A stretch of DNA of 64,000 bases, taken from assembly GCF_900018785.1 (NCBI RefSeq), contig NZ_FCOY01000007.1, positions 619,313 through 683,312 of the forward strand, read 5' to 3'. The translations under genes were made by a program, and so were the position numbers. Shown one piece after another: positions 52,915-61,876 of the stretch (position 1 is its first letter; each line of letters opens with the position of its first letter). This DNA is from Xanthomonas massiliensis. Its GTDB lineage: Bacteria > Pseudomonadota > Gammaproteobacteria > Xanthomonadales > Xanthomonadaceae. The notes under the pieces were generated by a model that saw nothing but the letters and a program-made list of their open reading frames with translations, was not told where the DNA came from and did no database searches.

Positions 52915-53679
52915 ATGCGACTGACCGCCCTGCCTGCCTACCAGGACAACTACGTCTGGGCGCTTGCCGCCGCGGACGGGCGCGCCGTCATCGTCGATCC
53001 CGGCCAGGCCGCGCCGGTGCTGGCCGCCGCCGCGCAGGGCCTGCGCCCGCAGGCGATCCTGATCACCCACCACCACGAGGACCACATCGCCGGCGTGCCC
53101 GAGCTGCAGGCGCGCTGGCCGGGCATCGCGGTGTACGCGCCGGTGGAACCGCGCATCCGCTTCGACTGCCGCCGCGTCGGCGAGGGCGACAGCGTGCAGG
53201 TGCTGGACTGGCGCTTCCAGGTGCTGCACGTGCCCGGGCACACCCTGAGCCACCTGGCCTATCATGGCCAGGATCTGCTGTTCTGCGGCGATACCCTGTT
53301 CAGCCTGGGGTGTGGGCGCCTGTTCGAAGGTACGCCCGCCCAGATGCTGGCCTCGCTGCAGCGGCTGGCCCGCCTGCCGGGCCGGACCCAGGTGTGCTGC
53401 GGTCACGAGTACACCCTTGCCAATGCGGCGTTCGCCCTGAGCGTCGATCCCGACAACGCTGCCTTGCAGCACCGTCAGAAGGAAGCCCTGGCCATGCGTG
53501 AAGCTGCCCGTCCTACCTTGCCGGTCGCCCTGTCCAGCGAGTGCGCCACCAACCCGTTCCTGCGCACCGACAGTCCTGCCGTGCGCGCCGCCGTCCACCG
53601 CCATGCACCGTCCACCGGCGCGGCGCAGGTGGATATCTTCGCCGCGCTGCGGCACTGGAAGGACGGGTTCGCGGCATGA
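52915..53679 (+). CDS. gloB: Hydroxyacylglutathione hydrolase (glyoxalase II)
   Basis: A 254-residue MBL-fold enzyme that hydrolyses S-D-lactoylglutathione in methylglyoxal detoxification. [20 protein letters not shown] is the typical start, and the binuclear metal motif is [11 protein letters not shown] (His52, His54, Asp56, His57). Further ligands lie in [35 protein letters not shown] and [15 protein letters not shown]. The end [12 protein letters not shown] is typical of GloB. It is only 12 bp from the divergent methyltransferase gene, and its stop overlaps the mltD start (ATGA). Confidence 0.95.
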   Translation: MRLTALPAYQDNYVWALAAADGRAVIVDPGQAAPVLAAAAQGLRPQAILITHHHEDHIAGVPELQARWPGIAVYAPVEPRIRFDCRRVGEGDSVQVLDWRFQVLHVPGHTLSHLAYHGQDLLFCGDTLFSLGCGRLFEGTPAQMLASLQRLARLPGRTQVCCGHEYTLANAAFALSVDPDNAALQHRQKEALAMREAARPTLPVALSSECATNPFLRTDSPAVRAAVHRHAPSTGAAQVDIFAALRHWKDGFAA

Positions 53680-54887
53680 GGGCCCGCGCGTCGCGGGGCC
53701 TCGCCGCCGTCCTTGGCCTGGTGTCGTGCCTGTGCGCCGGCGCGGCCTGCGCCGCGGTGACGCCCTCCGTGGCGGCCACCGGCGTGGCCACCGCCGCGCT
53801 GCCGGTCGATCCGGCCTCGGTACCCGAGCCGGGCTTCCGCAACGGCCAGGAGATCTTCGCCGCGTTCCGCGACGGGCTGGCCGAGCCCGGCTGCGATGCG
53901 GAGGCCACCAGCGAGCGCTGGCGGCGCCAGTTCTCGCACGCGCCGCGCCGCCTGGCCGACGCCGATGCCGACGTGCTGCCGCTGTTCGGCTATGTCGTCG
54001 GCGAGCTGCGCGCGGCCGGCCTGCCCACCGAGTTCGCCCTGATCCCGTTCGTGGAGAGCGGCTACCGGCCCGATGCGCGCAGCAAGAACGGCCCGGCCGG
54101 GCTGTGGCAGTTCATCCCCACCACCGCCCGCAACCATGAAGTGCCGATGGAGGCCGGCTACGACGGCCGCCTGTCGGCGGCCGATTCCACCCAGGCGGCG
54201 GTGCGCTACCTGCGCTCGCTGCACGGCATGTTCGGCGGCGACTGGCGCCTGGCGGTGATGGCCTACAACGCCGGCGAGTTCCGCCTGCTGCAGTCGCTGC
54301 GCCGCTCGGGCATGAACGCCTCCAACGCCAAGCCGCAGGCACTGGCGGGGCTTTCGCCGGTGACCTACCAGTACGTGCAGAAGCTGCATGCGCTGGCCTG
54401 CGTGCTCGAGGACGCCGACCGCAGCGGCGAGCTGACCGCCTCGCTGGACCGCCCGGTGCCGGTGCTGGCCACGCACACCCTGTCCGGCCAGCGTTCGCTG
54501 CAGGAATGGGCCGCGGTGCGCGACCTGGAACCGGACCGCATCGCCCGCCTCAACCCGGTCCTGGCCGGCGCCGCGCAGCCGAAGGCCGGCCGCCAGGTGC
54601 TGGCGCCGGCCGGCGCCCGCGTGGTGGCCGAGGCATCGGCCAGCACCGCCGGCGCCATGGCCGGTGCCGCCTCGCCGATGATCGCCGCCGCCGAGCAGGC
54701 CGGCCGCGCCGTCGCCGACGTGGCCAAGATCGGTACCCACACCGTGCGCGAGGGCGAATCGGCATGGGGCATCGCGCGCCGCTACGGCCTGACGGTGCAG
54801 GCGCTGCTGAGCGGCAACGGCCTGCGCAGCGGCGCGGTGCTCAAGCCCGGCATGGTGCTGCGCCTGAAGGCGGCCGAGGCGCCCTGA
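53676..54887 (+). CDS. mltD: Membrane-bound lytic murein transglycosylase D
   Basis: A 403-residue secreted lytic transglycosylase. The N-terminal signal (about residues 1-27, [19 protein letters not shown]) ends in a possible signal-peptidase site. The SLT domain has [20 protein letters not shown] with catalytic Glu127, [17 protein letters not shown], and [16 protein letters not shown] single LysM domain ends the protein ([20 protein letters not shown]); E. coli MltD has two. It is coupled to gloB by ATGA. Confidence 0.92.
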   Translation: MRARASRGLAAVLGLVSCLCAGAACAAVTPSVAATGVATAALPVDPASVPEPGFRNGQEIFAAFRDGLAEPGCDAEATSERWRRQFSHAPRRLADADADVLPLFGYVVGELRAAGLPTEFALIPFVESGYRPDARSKNGPAGLWQFIPTTARNHEVPMEAGYDGRLSAADSTQAAVRYLRSLHGMFGGDWRLAVMAYNAGEFRLLQSLRRSGMNASNAKPQALAGLSPVTYQYVQKLHALACVLEDADRSGELTASLDRPVPVLATHTLSGQRSLQEWAAVRDLEPDRIARLNPVLAGAAQPKAGRQVLAPAGARVVAEASASTAGAMAGAASPMIAAAEQAGRAVADVAKIGTHTVREGESAWGIARRYGLTVQALLSGNGLRSGAVLKPGMVLRLKAAEAP

Positions 54888-54967
54888 CCATCCGCATCGC
54901 GTGCGCGGCGTACGGAAGCCGCGCGCGCGTGGCACACTAGCGCGATGGTTCATACAGCGAGAACACC

Positions 54968-55762
54968 ATGGGTTTCCTGCAAGGCAAGCGCGCCCTGATC
55001 ACCGGCATCGCCAGCGAGCGTTCCATCGCCAGCGGCATCGCCGAAGCCATGCACCGCGAAGGGGCGGAGCTGGCCTTCACCTACCAGAACGAGAAGCTGC
55101 GCCCGCGCGTGGAGAAGGCGGCCGCCGAGTTCGGCAGCGACATCGTGCTGCCGCTGGACGTGGCCGACGACGCCCAGATCGAGGCCTGCTTCGCCGAACT
55201 GGGCAAGCGCTGGGACCGCCTGGACGTGCTGGTGCACGCCATCGCCTTCGCCCCGCGCGAGGCGCTGGCCGGCGGCTTCCTGGACGGGCTGGACCGCAAT
55301 GCCTTCAACCTCGCCCAGGACATCTCGGCCTATTCGCTGGCGGCCCTGGCCAAGGCCGCGCGCCCGCTGATGACCGGGCACCCCGCCGCGATCCTGACCC
55401 TGAGCTACCTGGGCTCGGTGCGCGCCCTGCCCAACTACAACGTGATGGGCGTGGCCAAGGCCAGCCTGGAGGCCACGGTGCGCTACCTGGCGCTGAACCT
55501 CGGTGGCGAAGGCATCCGCGTCAATGCGGTCTCCGCCGGGCCGATCAAGACCCTGGCCGCCTCCGGCATCGGCGGCTTCCGCAAGATCCTCGGGCACGTG
55601 GAGCACTACGCCCCGCTGCACCGCACGGTGACCATCGAGGACGTGGGCAACGTCGCCGCGTTCCTGTGCTCGGACCTGGCCGCCGGCGTGACCGGCGAGG
55701 TCACCTACGTCGATGCCGGCTACAACATCCTGGGCATGACCGGGCTGGACGCCGAGGGCTGA
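54968..55762 (+). CDS. fabI: Enoyl-ACP reductase (NADH), FabI type
   Basis: A 264-residue enoyl-ACP reductase of the short-chain-dehydrogenase type. [20 protein letters not shown] shows the FabI nucleotide loop; the active-site Tyr and Lys are in [20 protein letters not shown] with the FabI spacing (Tyr-x6-Lys), and the end [19 protein letters not shown] is typical. This is not the FabV or FabK type. It would complete the elongation cycle with the fab cluster at 25-30 kb. It stands alone, 80 bp after mltD. Confidence 0.94.
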   Translation: MGFLQGKRALITGIASERSIASGIAEAMHREGAELAFTYQNEKLRPRVEKAAAEFGSDIVLPLDVADDAQIEACFAELGKRWDRLDVLVHAIAFAPREALAGGFLDGLDRNAFNLAQDISAYSLAALAKAARPLMTGHPAAILTLSYLGSVRALPNYNVMGVAKASLEATVRYLALNLGGEGIRVNAVSAGPIKTLAASGIGGFRKILGHVEHYAPLHRTVTIEDVGNVAAFLCSDLAAGVTGEVTYVDAGYNILGMTGLDAEG

Positions 55763-55850
55763 GCCCCGCCGGGCCGGCGCGCGGGCCGTACCGGCCCGCC
55801 TGCGCCGGCACCGCGCTAACCTTGCCGCCTCGTCCACGAGGAGGCACGTC

Positions 55851-56753
55851 ATGAAGATCGCGGTGATGGGCGCCGGCGCGGTGGGCTGTTTCTTCGGCGC
55901 GCGCCTGCACCAGGCCGGGCACGAGGTGGTGCTGATCGGCCGCCCGGCGCTGGTCGAGGCGGTGCGCGCCCGCGGGCTGCACCTGCAGATGGCCGGGTTC
56001 GACGGCTTCCTGCCGCTGCAGGCCACGACCGACCCGGCCGCGGTGGCCGGGGCCGACGTGGTGCTGTTGTGCGTGAAGTCCGGCGACACCGAGGCCGCCG
56101 GCGCGGCCATCGCCCCGCACCTGGCGCCGGGCGCGGCGGTGCTGAGCCTGCAGAACGGCGTGGACAACGCGCCGCGGCTGTCGGCCGTCCTCGGCCGGAC
56201 CGCGATCCCGGTGGCCGTGTACGTGGCCGCCGGCATGGCCGGGCCCGGCCACGTGGTCCACCACGGCCGCGGCGAACTGGTGCTCGGCCCCACTCCCGAC
56301 AGCGACCGGATCGCCGCGGCGCTGGAGGCCTCCGGCATTCCCGCCAGCGTCTCGGCCGACGTGGACGCCGCGCTGTGGAGCAAGCTGACCATCAACTGCG
56401 TCTACAACGGCCTGTCCGCGCTCACCCAGCTGCCCTACGGCGAGCTGGTGCGCGGCCCCGGTGTGCCGGCGGTGATGCGCGATCTGTACGAGGAGTGCGT
56501 GGCGGTGGCCGCGGCCGCCGGGGTGCGGCTGGCACCGGAGCTGTGGGACGCGGTGCAGGACATCGCCCGTTCCATGGCCGGCCAGCACTCCTCCACCGCG
56601 CGCGACGTGGCCCGCGGCCACGCCAGCGAGATCGACCACATCAACGGCCACGTGGTGCGCCTGGGCGCGCAGCTGGGCGTGCCGGTGCCGGCCAACCGCA
56701 CGGTGCACGCGCTGGTCAAGCTGCTCGACCTGAAGGCAGGCGCCGCCGCCTGA
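55851..56753 (+). CDS. panE: 2-dehydropantoate 2-reductase
   Basis: A 300-residue ketopantoate reductase of the pantothenate pathway. MKIAVMGAGAVGCFFGARLH is the NADP-binding Rossmann motif; VLLCVKSGDTEAAGAAIAPH and LSLQNGVDNAPRLSAVLG follow. The catalytic Lys is in LWSKLTINCVYNGLSALTQL, and the C-terminal HSSTARDVARGHASEIDHIN supplies the substrate Ser and Glu. Length is normal. PanE paralogues with other 2-ketoacid substrates exist, so substrate specificity is not certain. Confidence 0.88.
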   Translation: MKIAVMGAGAVGCFFGARLHQAGHEVVLIGRPALVEAVRARGLHLQMAGFDGFLPLQATTDPAAVAGADVVLLCVKSGDTEAAGAAIAPHLAPGAAVLSLQNGVDNAPRLSAVLGRTAIPVAVYVAAGMAGPGHVVHHGRGELVLGPTPDSDRIAAALEASGIPASVSADVDAALWSKLTINCVYNGLSALTQLPYGELVRGPGVPAVMRDLYEECVAVAAAAGVRLAPELWDAVQDIARSMAGQHSSTARDVARGHASEIDHINGHVVRLGAQLGVPVPANRTVHALVKLLDLKAGAAA

Positions 56754-56817
56754 GCCCGCTGGCGCGGGCGCGTGCACGCGGGTAGCCTGCCGCCTTCCCT
56801 CCCCCGGGTCCGACGCG

Positions 56818-57342
56818 ATGTCCGAACTGAAGTCCCACCAGCTGTCCATGACCGTGCTGATGACGCCGGACATGGCCAACTTCTCCGGCAAGGTGCATGG
56901 CGGCGCCATCCTCAAGCTGCTCGACCAGGTCGCCTACGCCTGCGCCAGCCGCTACGCGGCCCGCTACGTGGTGACCCTGTCGGTGGACCAGGTGACGTTC
57001 CGCGAACCGATCAACGTGGGCGAACTGGTGACCTTCCTGGCCTCGGTCAACTACACCGGCCACACCTCGATGGAGGTGGGGGTCAAGGTGGTCGCCGAGG
57101 ACATCCGCAAGCAGAGCGTGCGCCACGCCAACAGCTGCTTCTTCACCATGGTGGCGGTGGACGACGACGGCCGGCCCACGCCGGTACCGCCGCTGCAGGC
57201 GCACACCCCCGACGAGAAGCGCCGCCAGGCCGCCGCGCAGATCCGGCGCACCCTGCGCCAGGAGATGGAGCGCCACCAGCTCGCCCTGCTGGCCTCCACC
57301 CCGGGCGCGCGCGACAACGACGACGACAGCGGCGGGGACTGA
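56818..57342 (+). CDS. Acyl-CoA thioesterase (hotdog fold, YciA/ACOT type)
   Basis: A 174-residue hotdog-fold thioesterase. MSELKSHQLSMTVLMTPDMA leads to NFSGKVHGGAILKLLDQVAY, the family active-site region with the His-Gly-Gly and Asp, and then VDQVTFREPINVGELVTFLA. The C-terminal 45 residues are charged (RRTLRQEMERHQLALLAST). It is 65 bp after panE in the same direction. YciA enzymes hydrolyse a range of acyl-CoAs; which one here is unknown. Confidence 0.88.
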   Translation: MSELKSHQLSMTVLMTPDMANFSGKVHGGAILKLLDQVAYACASRYAARYVVTLSVDQVTFREPINVGELVTFLASVNYTGHTSMEVGVKVVAEDIRKQSVRHANSCFFTMVAVDDDGRPTPVPPLQAHTPDEKRRQAAAQIRRTLRQEMERHQLALLASTPGARDNDDDSGGD

Positions 57343-57429
57343 GGCCGCGGCCGCAACGCCGCCGGCCTTGCCGCGCGCGCAACGTCCGTCCCGCTACAGT
57401 CGCCCGCCTCCCCGCACGAAGGATCCCCC

Positions 57430-58257
57430 ATGCCCGCCATCCCGCAGATCGCCCTCAACGACGGCCACGCCATCCCCCAGTTCGGCCTGGGCGTGTTCCT
57501 CACTCCGCCGGCGGAGACCGCCGCGGCGGTGGCCACCGCGCTCGAGCTGGGCTACCGCCACATCGACACCGCGGCGATCTACCACAACGAGGACGGGGTG
57601 GGCGAGGCGGTGCGTGCCTCCGGCCTGGCGCGCGGGTCGCTGTTCCTGACCACCAAGCTGTGGAATGCGGACCAGGGCCACGACAGCGCGCTGGCCGCGC
57701 TCGACGCCAGCCTGGCGCGGCTGGGCACCGACTACGTGGACCTCTACCTGATCCACTGGCCGTGTCCCGCGCAGGACCGCTTCGTGGAGACCTGGCAGGC
57801 GCTGATCGAGGCCCGTGCGCAGGGCAAGGCCCGCTCGATCGGCGTGTCCAACTTCCGCATCGAGGACCTGGAACGCCTGGTCCAGGCCACCGGCGTGGTG
57901 CCGGCGGTCAACCAGATCGAACTGCATCCGCGCCTGCAGCAGGGCGAACTGCGCGCCTGGCACGCCGCGCACGGCATCGTCACCGAGTCGTGGAGCCCGC
58001 TGGCGCGCGGCAACGACCTGCTCGGCAAGCCGCTGCTGGCCGCCATCGCCGCCCGCCACGGCAAGACCGTGGCGCAGGTGATCCTGCGCTGGCACATCCA
58101 GCTCGGGCTGGTGGTGTTCCCCAAGTCGGTCCATGCCGGGCGCCTGGCCGAGAACCTGGACATCTTCGACTTCGCCCTGTCCGCCGAGGACATGGCCGCC
58201 ATCGCCACGCTCGACGCCGGCGCGCGCATCGGCCCGGACCCGGCCACCTTCGACTGA
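57430..58257 (+). CDS. Aldo/keto reductase (2,5-diketo-D-gluconate reductase-like)
   Basis: A 275-residue NADPH-dependent oxidoreductase of the AKR superfamily. Motifs in order: AIPQFGLGVFLTPPAETAAA, YRHIDTAAIYHNEDGVGEAV (catalytic Asp and Tyr), TTKLWNADQG (Lys), DLYLIHWPCP (His), VNQIELHPRLQQGELRAWHA and the cofactor-binding FPKSVHAGRLAENLDIFDF. The closest named E. coli enzymes are DkgA/DkgB, which also reduce methylglyoxal and beta-keto esters. It is 87 bp after the thioesterase gene and convergent with the hydrolase operon. Confidence 0.9.
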   Translation: MPAIPQIALNDGHAIPQFGLGVFLTPPAETAAAVATALELGYRHIDTAAIYHNEDGVGEAVRASGLARGSLFLTTKLWNADQGHDSALAALDASLARLGTDYVDLYLIHWPCPAQDRFVETWQALIEARAQGKARSIGVSNFRIEDLERLVQATGVVPAVNQIELHPRLQQGELRAWHAAHGIVTESWSPLARGNDLLGKPLLAAIAARHGKTVAQVILRWHIQLGLVVFPKSVHAGRLAENLDIFDFALSAEDMAAIATLDAGARIGPDPATFD

Positions 58258-58266
58258 CCCCGGCGC

Positions 58267-60222
58267 TCAGGGCGCGGTGCCGTCCTGCGCGGTGCCGTCC
58301 TGCCCGGTGGCGGCCAGCTCCTCGTGCAGGATGCGGCGGATCTCCAGGATCGCCTGCGGCGTCTCCTGCACGCTGTGCCAGGAGGTGATCACCTTCTCCG
58401 ACTCGGCCCCGGGCATGTGCGCGCTGGCGTACGGCACCAGGCCGTCGTTGGACTCGGCCAGCGCCACCTTGGGATCGCGCCGGGCGATGATGGTGTTGTA
58501 GCGCACGCGCGGGGAGAGCGGCAGGTCGGCCGCGGCACGGATGAAGGGGTCGGTGTCGCGCAGGTTGTCGATGCTGGTCGGCAGCGTCGGCGGCTTGCCA
58601 TCCTCCTGGCGGCCGCCGGCCAGGTCCTGCAGCGCGTCGCCGAAGCCCTCGAGCACGGTCAGCGGCAGCCGCACCAGGCGCCCGACCAGCCGTCCCAGCC
58701 AACCGCCGGCCATCGGCGTGCCGCGCTGCGGGGCGGCGATGAACACCGCGCGGTCCACCTGCGGCAACGGCTGGAACCGCAGCAGCGGCTGCAGCCGCGC
58801 GCGCTCGGCGCTGCCGGGGCGGCGGTCGGCCATGAAGCGGTCCCACAGCGCATCGCCCGAGGAGGACACCAGCAGGCGGCCGATCACCCCGCCCATGCTG
58901 TGGCCGACCAGCACCATGCGCGAGGATGCCGGCGCGTTCCCTGAAGGGTCGAAGTGCCGCAGCGTGCGCTCGACCAGGTCCTGGATCTGCTCGCGGTTCC
59001 AGGCGATGGGCATGTTGGTCGGGTAGTAGACCTGCCAGATCTGGTAGTGCTGGCGCAGGACCTCGTCGCCCATGATCTCGTTGGCGACGTTGACCCACGC
59101 CTCCGGGCTGGAGGCCAGCCCGTGCAGCATCAGGATGATGCGGCGCTGCGGATCGAACGGCTGCATCAGGTACAGGTGCGGGCGGTCGATGCCGTGCTCG
59201 CGGCCGAGCATCGAGCGCAGCGACTGCGAGGCGAAGCCGGACTCGGCCAGCCACAGGCCGTAGGGCGCGGTGAAGTTGGCCGCCAGCGGCACGCGCTGGC
59301 CGTGCAGGGTCACCGCGTCGTGGCGGTACGGGTCGAACGGCTGCACCTGCACCTCGCGGGTGGCCAGCACCTGCTGCTGGGTGCTGCCGTCGAACTGCAG
59401 CAGCAGCGTGGCCGGGGCGAACGGCACCTCGCTGAAGTCCGGCCCCTCGCGCCGCAGCGGCGGGCCCGCAGGCGCGGCCTGGGTGGCCAGTGCCGCCGGA
59501 TCGCCGAGCGCGTCGGCCGGGACCTCGGCCACCAGCTCGGCGCCGAAGCCGTCGCGCCAGTAGGTGCTGCGCAGGCCGTCGAAGCGCAGCGACGGCGCGG
59601 CGACCAGCGCCTTGAGGCGGTTGCCGCCGCCGGGCAGGCGGTAGCCGGCCATGTCGGTGTGCAACCGCCACGGCCCGCTCTCGAGGGTGGCCAGCGTGTC
59701 CACCGGGGTGCCCTGGTGGCGCGCGTACAGGTCCGACACCACCTCCAGCACCGCGTAGTTGTAGTAGTCGCGCACCTGGCCCTGGCGGGTCTCGAAGGCG
59801 CGTTCGCCGGAACTGCGGCCGGTGAAGAACAGGTAGGCGTAGGCGTGGCGCGCCGTCTCCAGCCAGGCATCGACGATGGCGTCCTGCTGGCCGCCGCCGC
59901 GCGCGCCGGCGAGCGCGAGCGCATGCGCGGTCCACAGCTCGGCCTGGGTGGACAGGCGCCGCTCCTCGTCCAGCCCTTCCATGCCATCGAGCTGGCGCGA
60001 GCAGGCCGGCACCTCCTTCAGGCACGGATCGGGCTCGACGCCGGCCACCTGCAGCGCCTCGCGACTGGCCACACTGAGCTTGCCGGTGCTGAGCAGGTCG
60101 TCGCGGGTCAGCGCGATGTAGTCGGCCGGCCCGCGCGACTGCACCTTGACCATCGCGCAGCCACCCAGCGCCAGCGCCACGAGCAGGCGCGCCAGGCCGC
60201 GACGGCATGCGGCCGCGCTCAC
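58267..60222 (-). CDS. Alpha/beta-hydrolase lipoprotein
   Basis: A 651-residue lipoprotein. The GTG at 60220-60222, overlapping the upstream stop (GTGA), gives a signal peptide ending VALALGGC, with lipidated Cys22. The C-terminal half is an alpha/beta hydrolase: IILMLHGLASSPEAWVNVAN (oxyanion region), the nucleophile elbow LVGHSMGGVIGRLLV near residue 439, AAPQRGTPMAGGWL, and probably the acid and His in SNDGLVPYASAHMPG and SWHSVQETP. The N-terminal half (about residues 30-330) is a separate helical and beta domain of unknown fold (HAYAYLFFTGRSSGERAFET). It probably acts on lipids or esters at the envelope, inner or outer membrane undecided. Coupled with the DUF4105 gene. Confidence 0.8.
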   Translation of the reverse strand: MSAAACRRGLARLLVALALGGCAMVKVQSRGPADYIALTRDDLLSTGKLSVASREALQVAGVEPDPCLKEVPACSRQLDGMEGLDEERRLSTQAELWTAHALALAGARGGGQQDAIVDAWLETARHAYAYLFFTGRSSGERAFETRQGQVRDYYNYAVLEVVSDLYARHQGTPVDTLATLESGPWRLHTDMAGYRLPGGGNRLKALVAAPSLRFDGLRSTYWRDGFGAELVAEVPADALGDPAALATQAAPAGPPLRREGPDFSEVPFAPATLLLQFDGSTQQQVLATREVQVQPFDPYRHDAVTLHGQRVPLAANFTAPYGLWLAESGFASQSLRSMLGREHGIDRPHLYLMQPFDPQRRIILMLHGLASSPEAWVNVANEIMGDEVLRQHYQIWQVYYPTNMPIAWNREQIQDLVERTLRHFDPSGNAPASSRMVLVGHSMGGVIGRLLVSSSGDALWDRFMADRRPGSAERARLQPLLRFQPLPQVDRAVFIAAPQRGTPMAGGWLGRLVGRLVRLPLTVLEGFGDALQDLAGGRQEDGKPPTLPTSIDNLRDTDPFIRAAADLPLSPRVRYNTIIARRDPKVALAESNDGLVPYASAHMPGAESEKVITSWHSVQETPQAILEIRRILHEELAATGQDGTAQDGTAP

Positions 60223-61238
60223 GGGTGCACCCGCGGGTCTTCGCCCGGCATGCCGACGCGGATGCGCCGGGAGAAGTCCGGCGCGTCGCCGGCGGCGCGG
60301 GCACGAGCGGTGACGTGACCGCCCGCCTCGAGCGTGGCGAAGTCGTAGCCGGGCATCAGCCCGCCATGGTCGTAGGCGTACTGCGCCGCGTAGCCGGACA
60401 GCAGCAGGCGCCAGTCCAGCGGCAGGCCGGGGTCGATCTGGCGCGCCACCTCGTAGACGATGGTGGTGCAGTTGCTGGTCAGGGTGTTGTAGAAGCGCGG
60501 CGCGCGATCCAGCGCCTGCGCGCGGGCGACGTAGCCCAGGAACATCTCGCGCAGGCCGGCCGGCGGGATGGCGAGCCGGTACAGGTACATGTCCTCGCCG
60601 CGCACGTTGGTGCGCACGCGCAGGATGTCGCGCTCGTCGGCGGCCACCAGGGTCTCCTCGAACTTGCGGAAGAACCCGCCCAGCGCCGAGAACTGTTCGC
60701 CGCGCTCCTTGCGGATCTCCAGCGAGAACACCACCCGCGAGCCGTCGTCGAAGCCGAAGGACACCAGGGTGTGGGCGATGGCCGGGCCCATCCAGTACGA
60801 CAGCGCCAGGTCGGCACTGGCCAGGTGGTCCAGGTCGTACTCGCGCGTCTCCCAGCGCACGTCGTAGTCGCTGTCGCTGCGCCAGGTGAAGTCGCGCACG
60901 TTGTGCAGCACCACGCGCGAGCCGGACACCTGCGGCTGCAGGCGCTGGGCGACGTCGTCGGACCAGTCGCGGTCCTGCTGCGGCTGCATCGACCACCAGC
61001 CGGCCAGCAGGCCGGCGAAGCCCAGCGCGAAGATCGCCGGCAGCGCCCAGTTCTCGCGGCGCCGCCGCAGCCCCCACAGCGCCGTCGCGCCCATGCCCGC
61101 CCAGACCAGGATGAAGGCCCAGCGCACCAGGGCCGGCGCGCGCAGCACGTAGTACATGCTCATCACGCCCCAGGCGCAGGCCAGCACCACCGCGGTGCGC
61201 AGGCCGCCGCGGCCGAGTGCCGCCCAGCTCGGCCTCAC
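60219..61238 (-). CDS. DUF4105 membrane protein
   Basis: A 339-residue protein starting at GTG 61236-61238, which overlaps the tetR stop (GTGA). Two or three N-terminal membrane helices (TAVVLACAWGVMSMYYVL, AFILVWAGMGATALWGL, ALPAIFALGFAGLLAGW) are followed by the DUF4105 domain: VVLHNVRDFTWRSDSDYDVR, SYWMGPAIAHTLVSFGFDDG and RFYNTLTSNCTTIVYEVARQ, the conserved Cys in a protease-like Asn-Cys-Thr motif. DUF4105 proteins have a papain-like/NlpC-related pattern of Cys and His, but no known substrate. It ends 4 bp overlapping the hydrolase gene. Confidence 0.85.
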   Translation of the reverse strand: MRPSWAALGRGGLRTAVVLACAWGVMSMYYVLRAPALVRWAFILVWAGMGATALWGLRRRRENWALPAIFALGFAGLLAGWWSMQPQQDRDWSDDVAQRLQPQVSGSRVVLHNVRDFTWRSDSDYDVRWETREYDLDHLASADLALSYWMGPAIAHTLVSFGFDDGSRVVFSLEIRKERGEQFSALGGFFRKFEETLVAADERDILRVRTNVRGEDMYLYRLAIPPAGLREMFLGYVARAQALDRAPRFYNTLTSNCTTIVYEVARQIDPGLPLDWRLLLSGYAAQYAYDHGGLMPGYDFATLEAGGHVTARARAAGDAPDFSRRIRVGMPGEDPRVHP

Positions 61239-61816
61239 GCCGCCGGCCTCGGCGCGGCCGGGGCGAAGCCCAGTGCCTGCTGCACCAGCCCCGCGCAGCG
61301 CCGCGCCAGGCGCCGGCGCTCGGCCTCGTCCTGGCCGCGCAGGCAGCTGCCGAGCATGTCCAGTACCAGCAGCACCTGTTCCTCGTCGATGCCGGGCCGG
61401 CACAGGCCGGTGCCGGCGGCACGCCGCACCAGCGGCATCAGGATCTCCAGCACGCGCCGGTCGGCATGGGCGACGAACGGATGCGAGCGCGGCATGGCCC
61501 GCCACAGGTCGGCCATCGCCGCCGAGCAGGCGACATGGTCGGCCAGGTCCTCCAGCACGATGGCCAGCCCGTCGGCGCGGTCGCCGATGTCGGCCACCAG
61601 CCGTTCCAGCGCGTCCAGGCCGCGTTCGAACAGCGCGGTGACCAGGGCGATGCGGTCGGGGAAGTTGCGGTAGAGGGTGGCCCGGCCGACGCCGGAGCGC
61701 TCCACCACCAGCTCCAGCGGCACGTTGACGCCGCATTCGCTGAACACCTCGTCGGCGGCATCGAGGATCTGCCGGCGGCGCTGGGCGGCATCGGTACGCA
61801 GGGGGCTCACGTTCAT
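61235..61816 (-). CDS. TetR-family transcriptional regulator
   Basis: A 193-residue TetR regulator. The N-terminal helix-turn-helix runs from RRRQILDAADEVFSECGVNV to VVERSGVGRATLYRNFPDR (residues about 13-58). The C-terminal half is the variable ligand-binding domain. The ATG at 61814-61816 (MNVSPLRTDAAQ) was chosen; an ATG 10 codons upstream also exists. It is the first gene of a three-gene coupled operon with the DUF4105 protein and the hydrolase, so it probably controls its own operon. The inducer is unknown. Confidence 0.9.
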   Translation of the reverse strand: MNVSPLRTDAAQRRRQILDAADEVFSECGVNVPLELVVERSGVGRATLYRNFPDRIALVTALFERGLDALERLVADIGDRADGLAIVLEDLADHVACSAAMADLWRAMPRSHPFVAHADRRVLEILMPLVRRAAGTGLCRPGIDEEQVLLVLDMLGSCLRGQDEAERRRLARRCAGLVQQALGFAPAAPRPAA

Positions 61817-61876
61817 GGGGGCGCATTCTCGGACAGGATTGTCCACTTGCGCCAGCGCCGCGCCATGTGCCTGGGC

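Noticed and set aside
54893-54967. Possible -24/-12 element (GTGGCACACTAGC) before fabI
   Set aside because: The downstream GC is missing at the required 10-nt spacing, so it does not fit a sigma-54 promoter.
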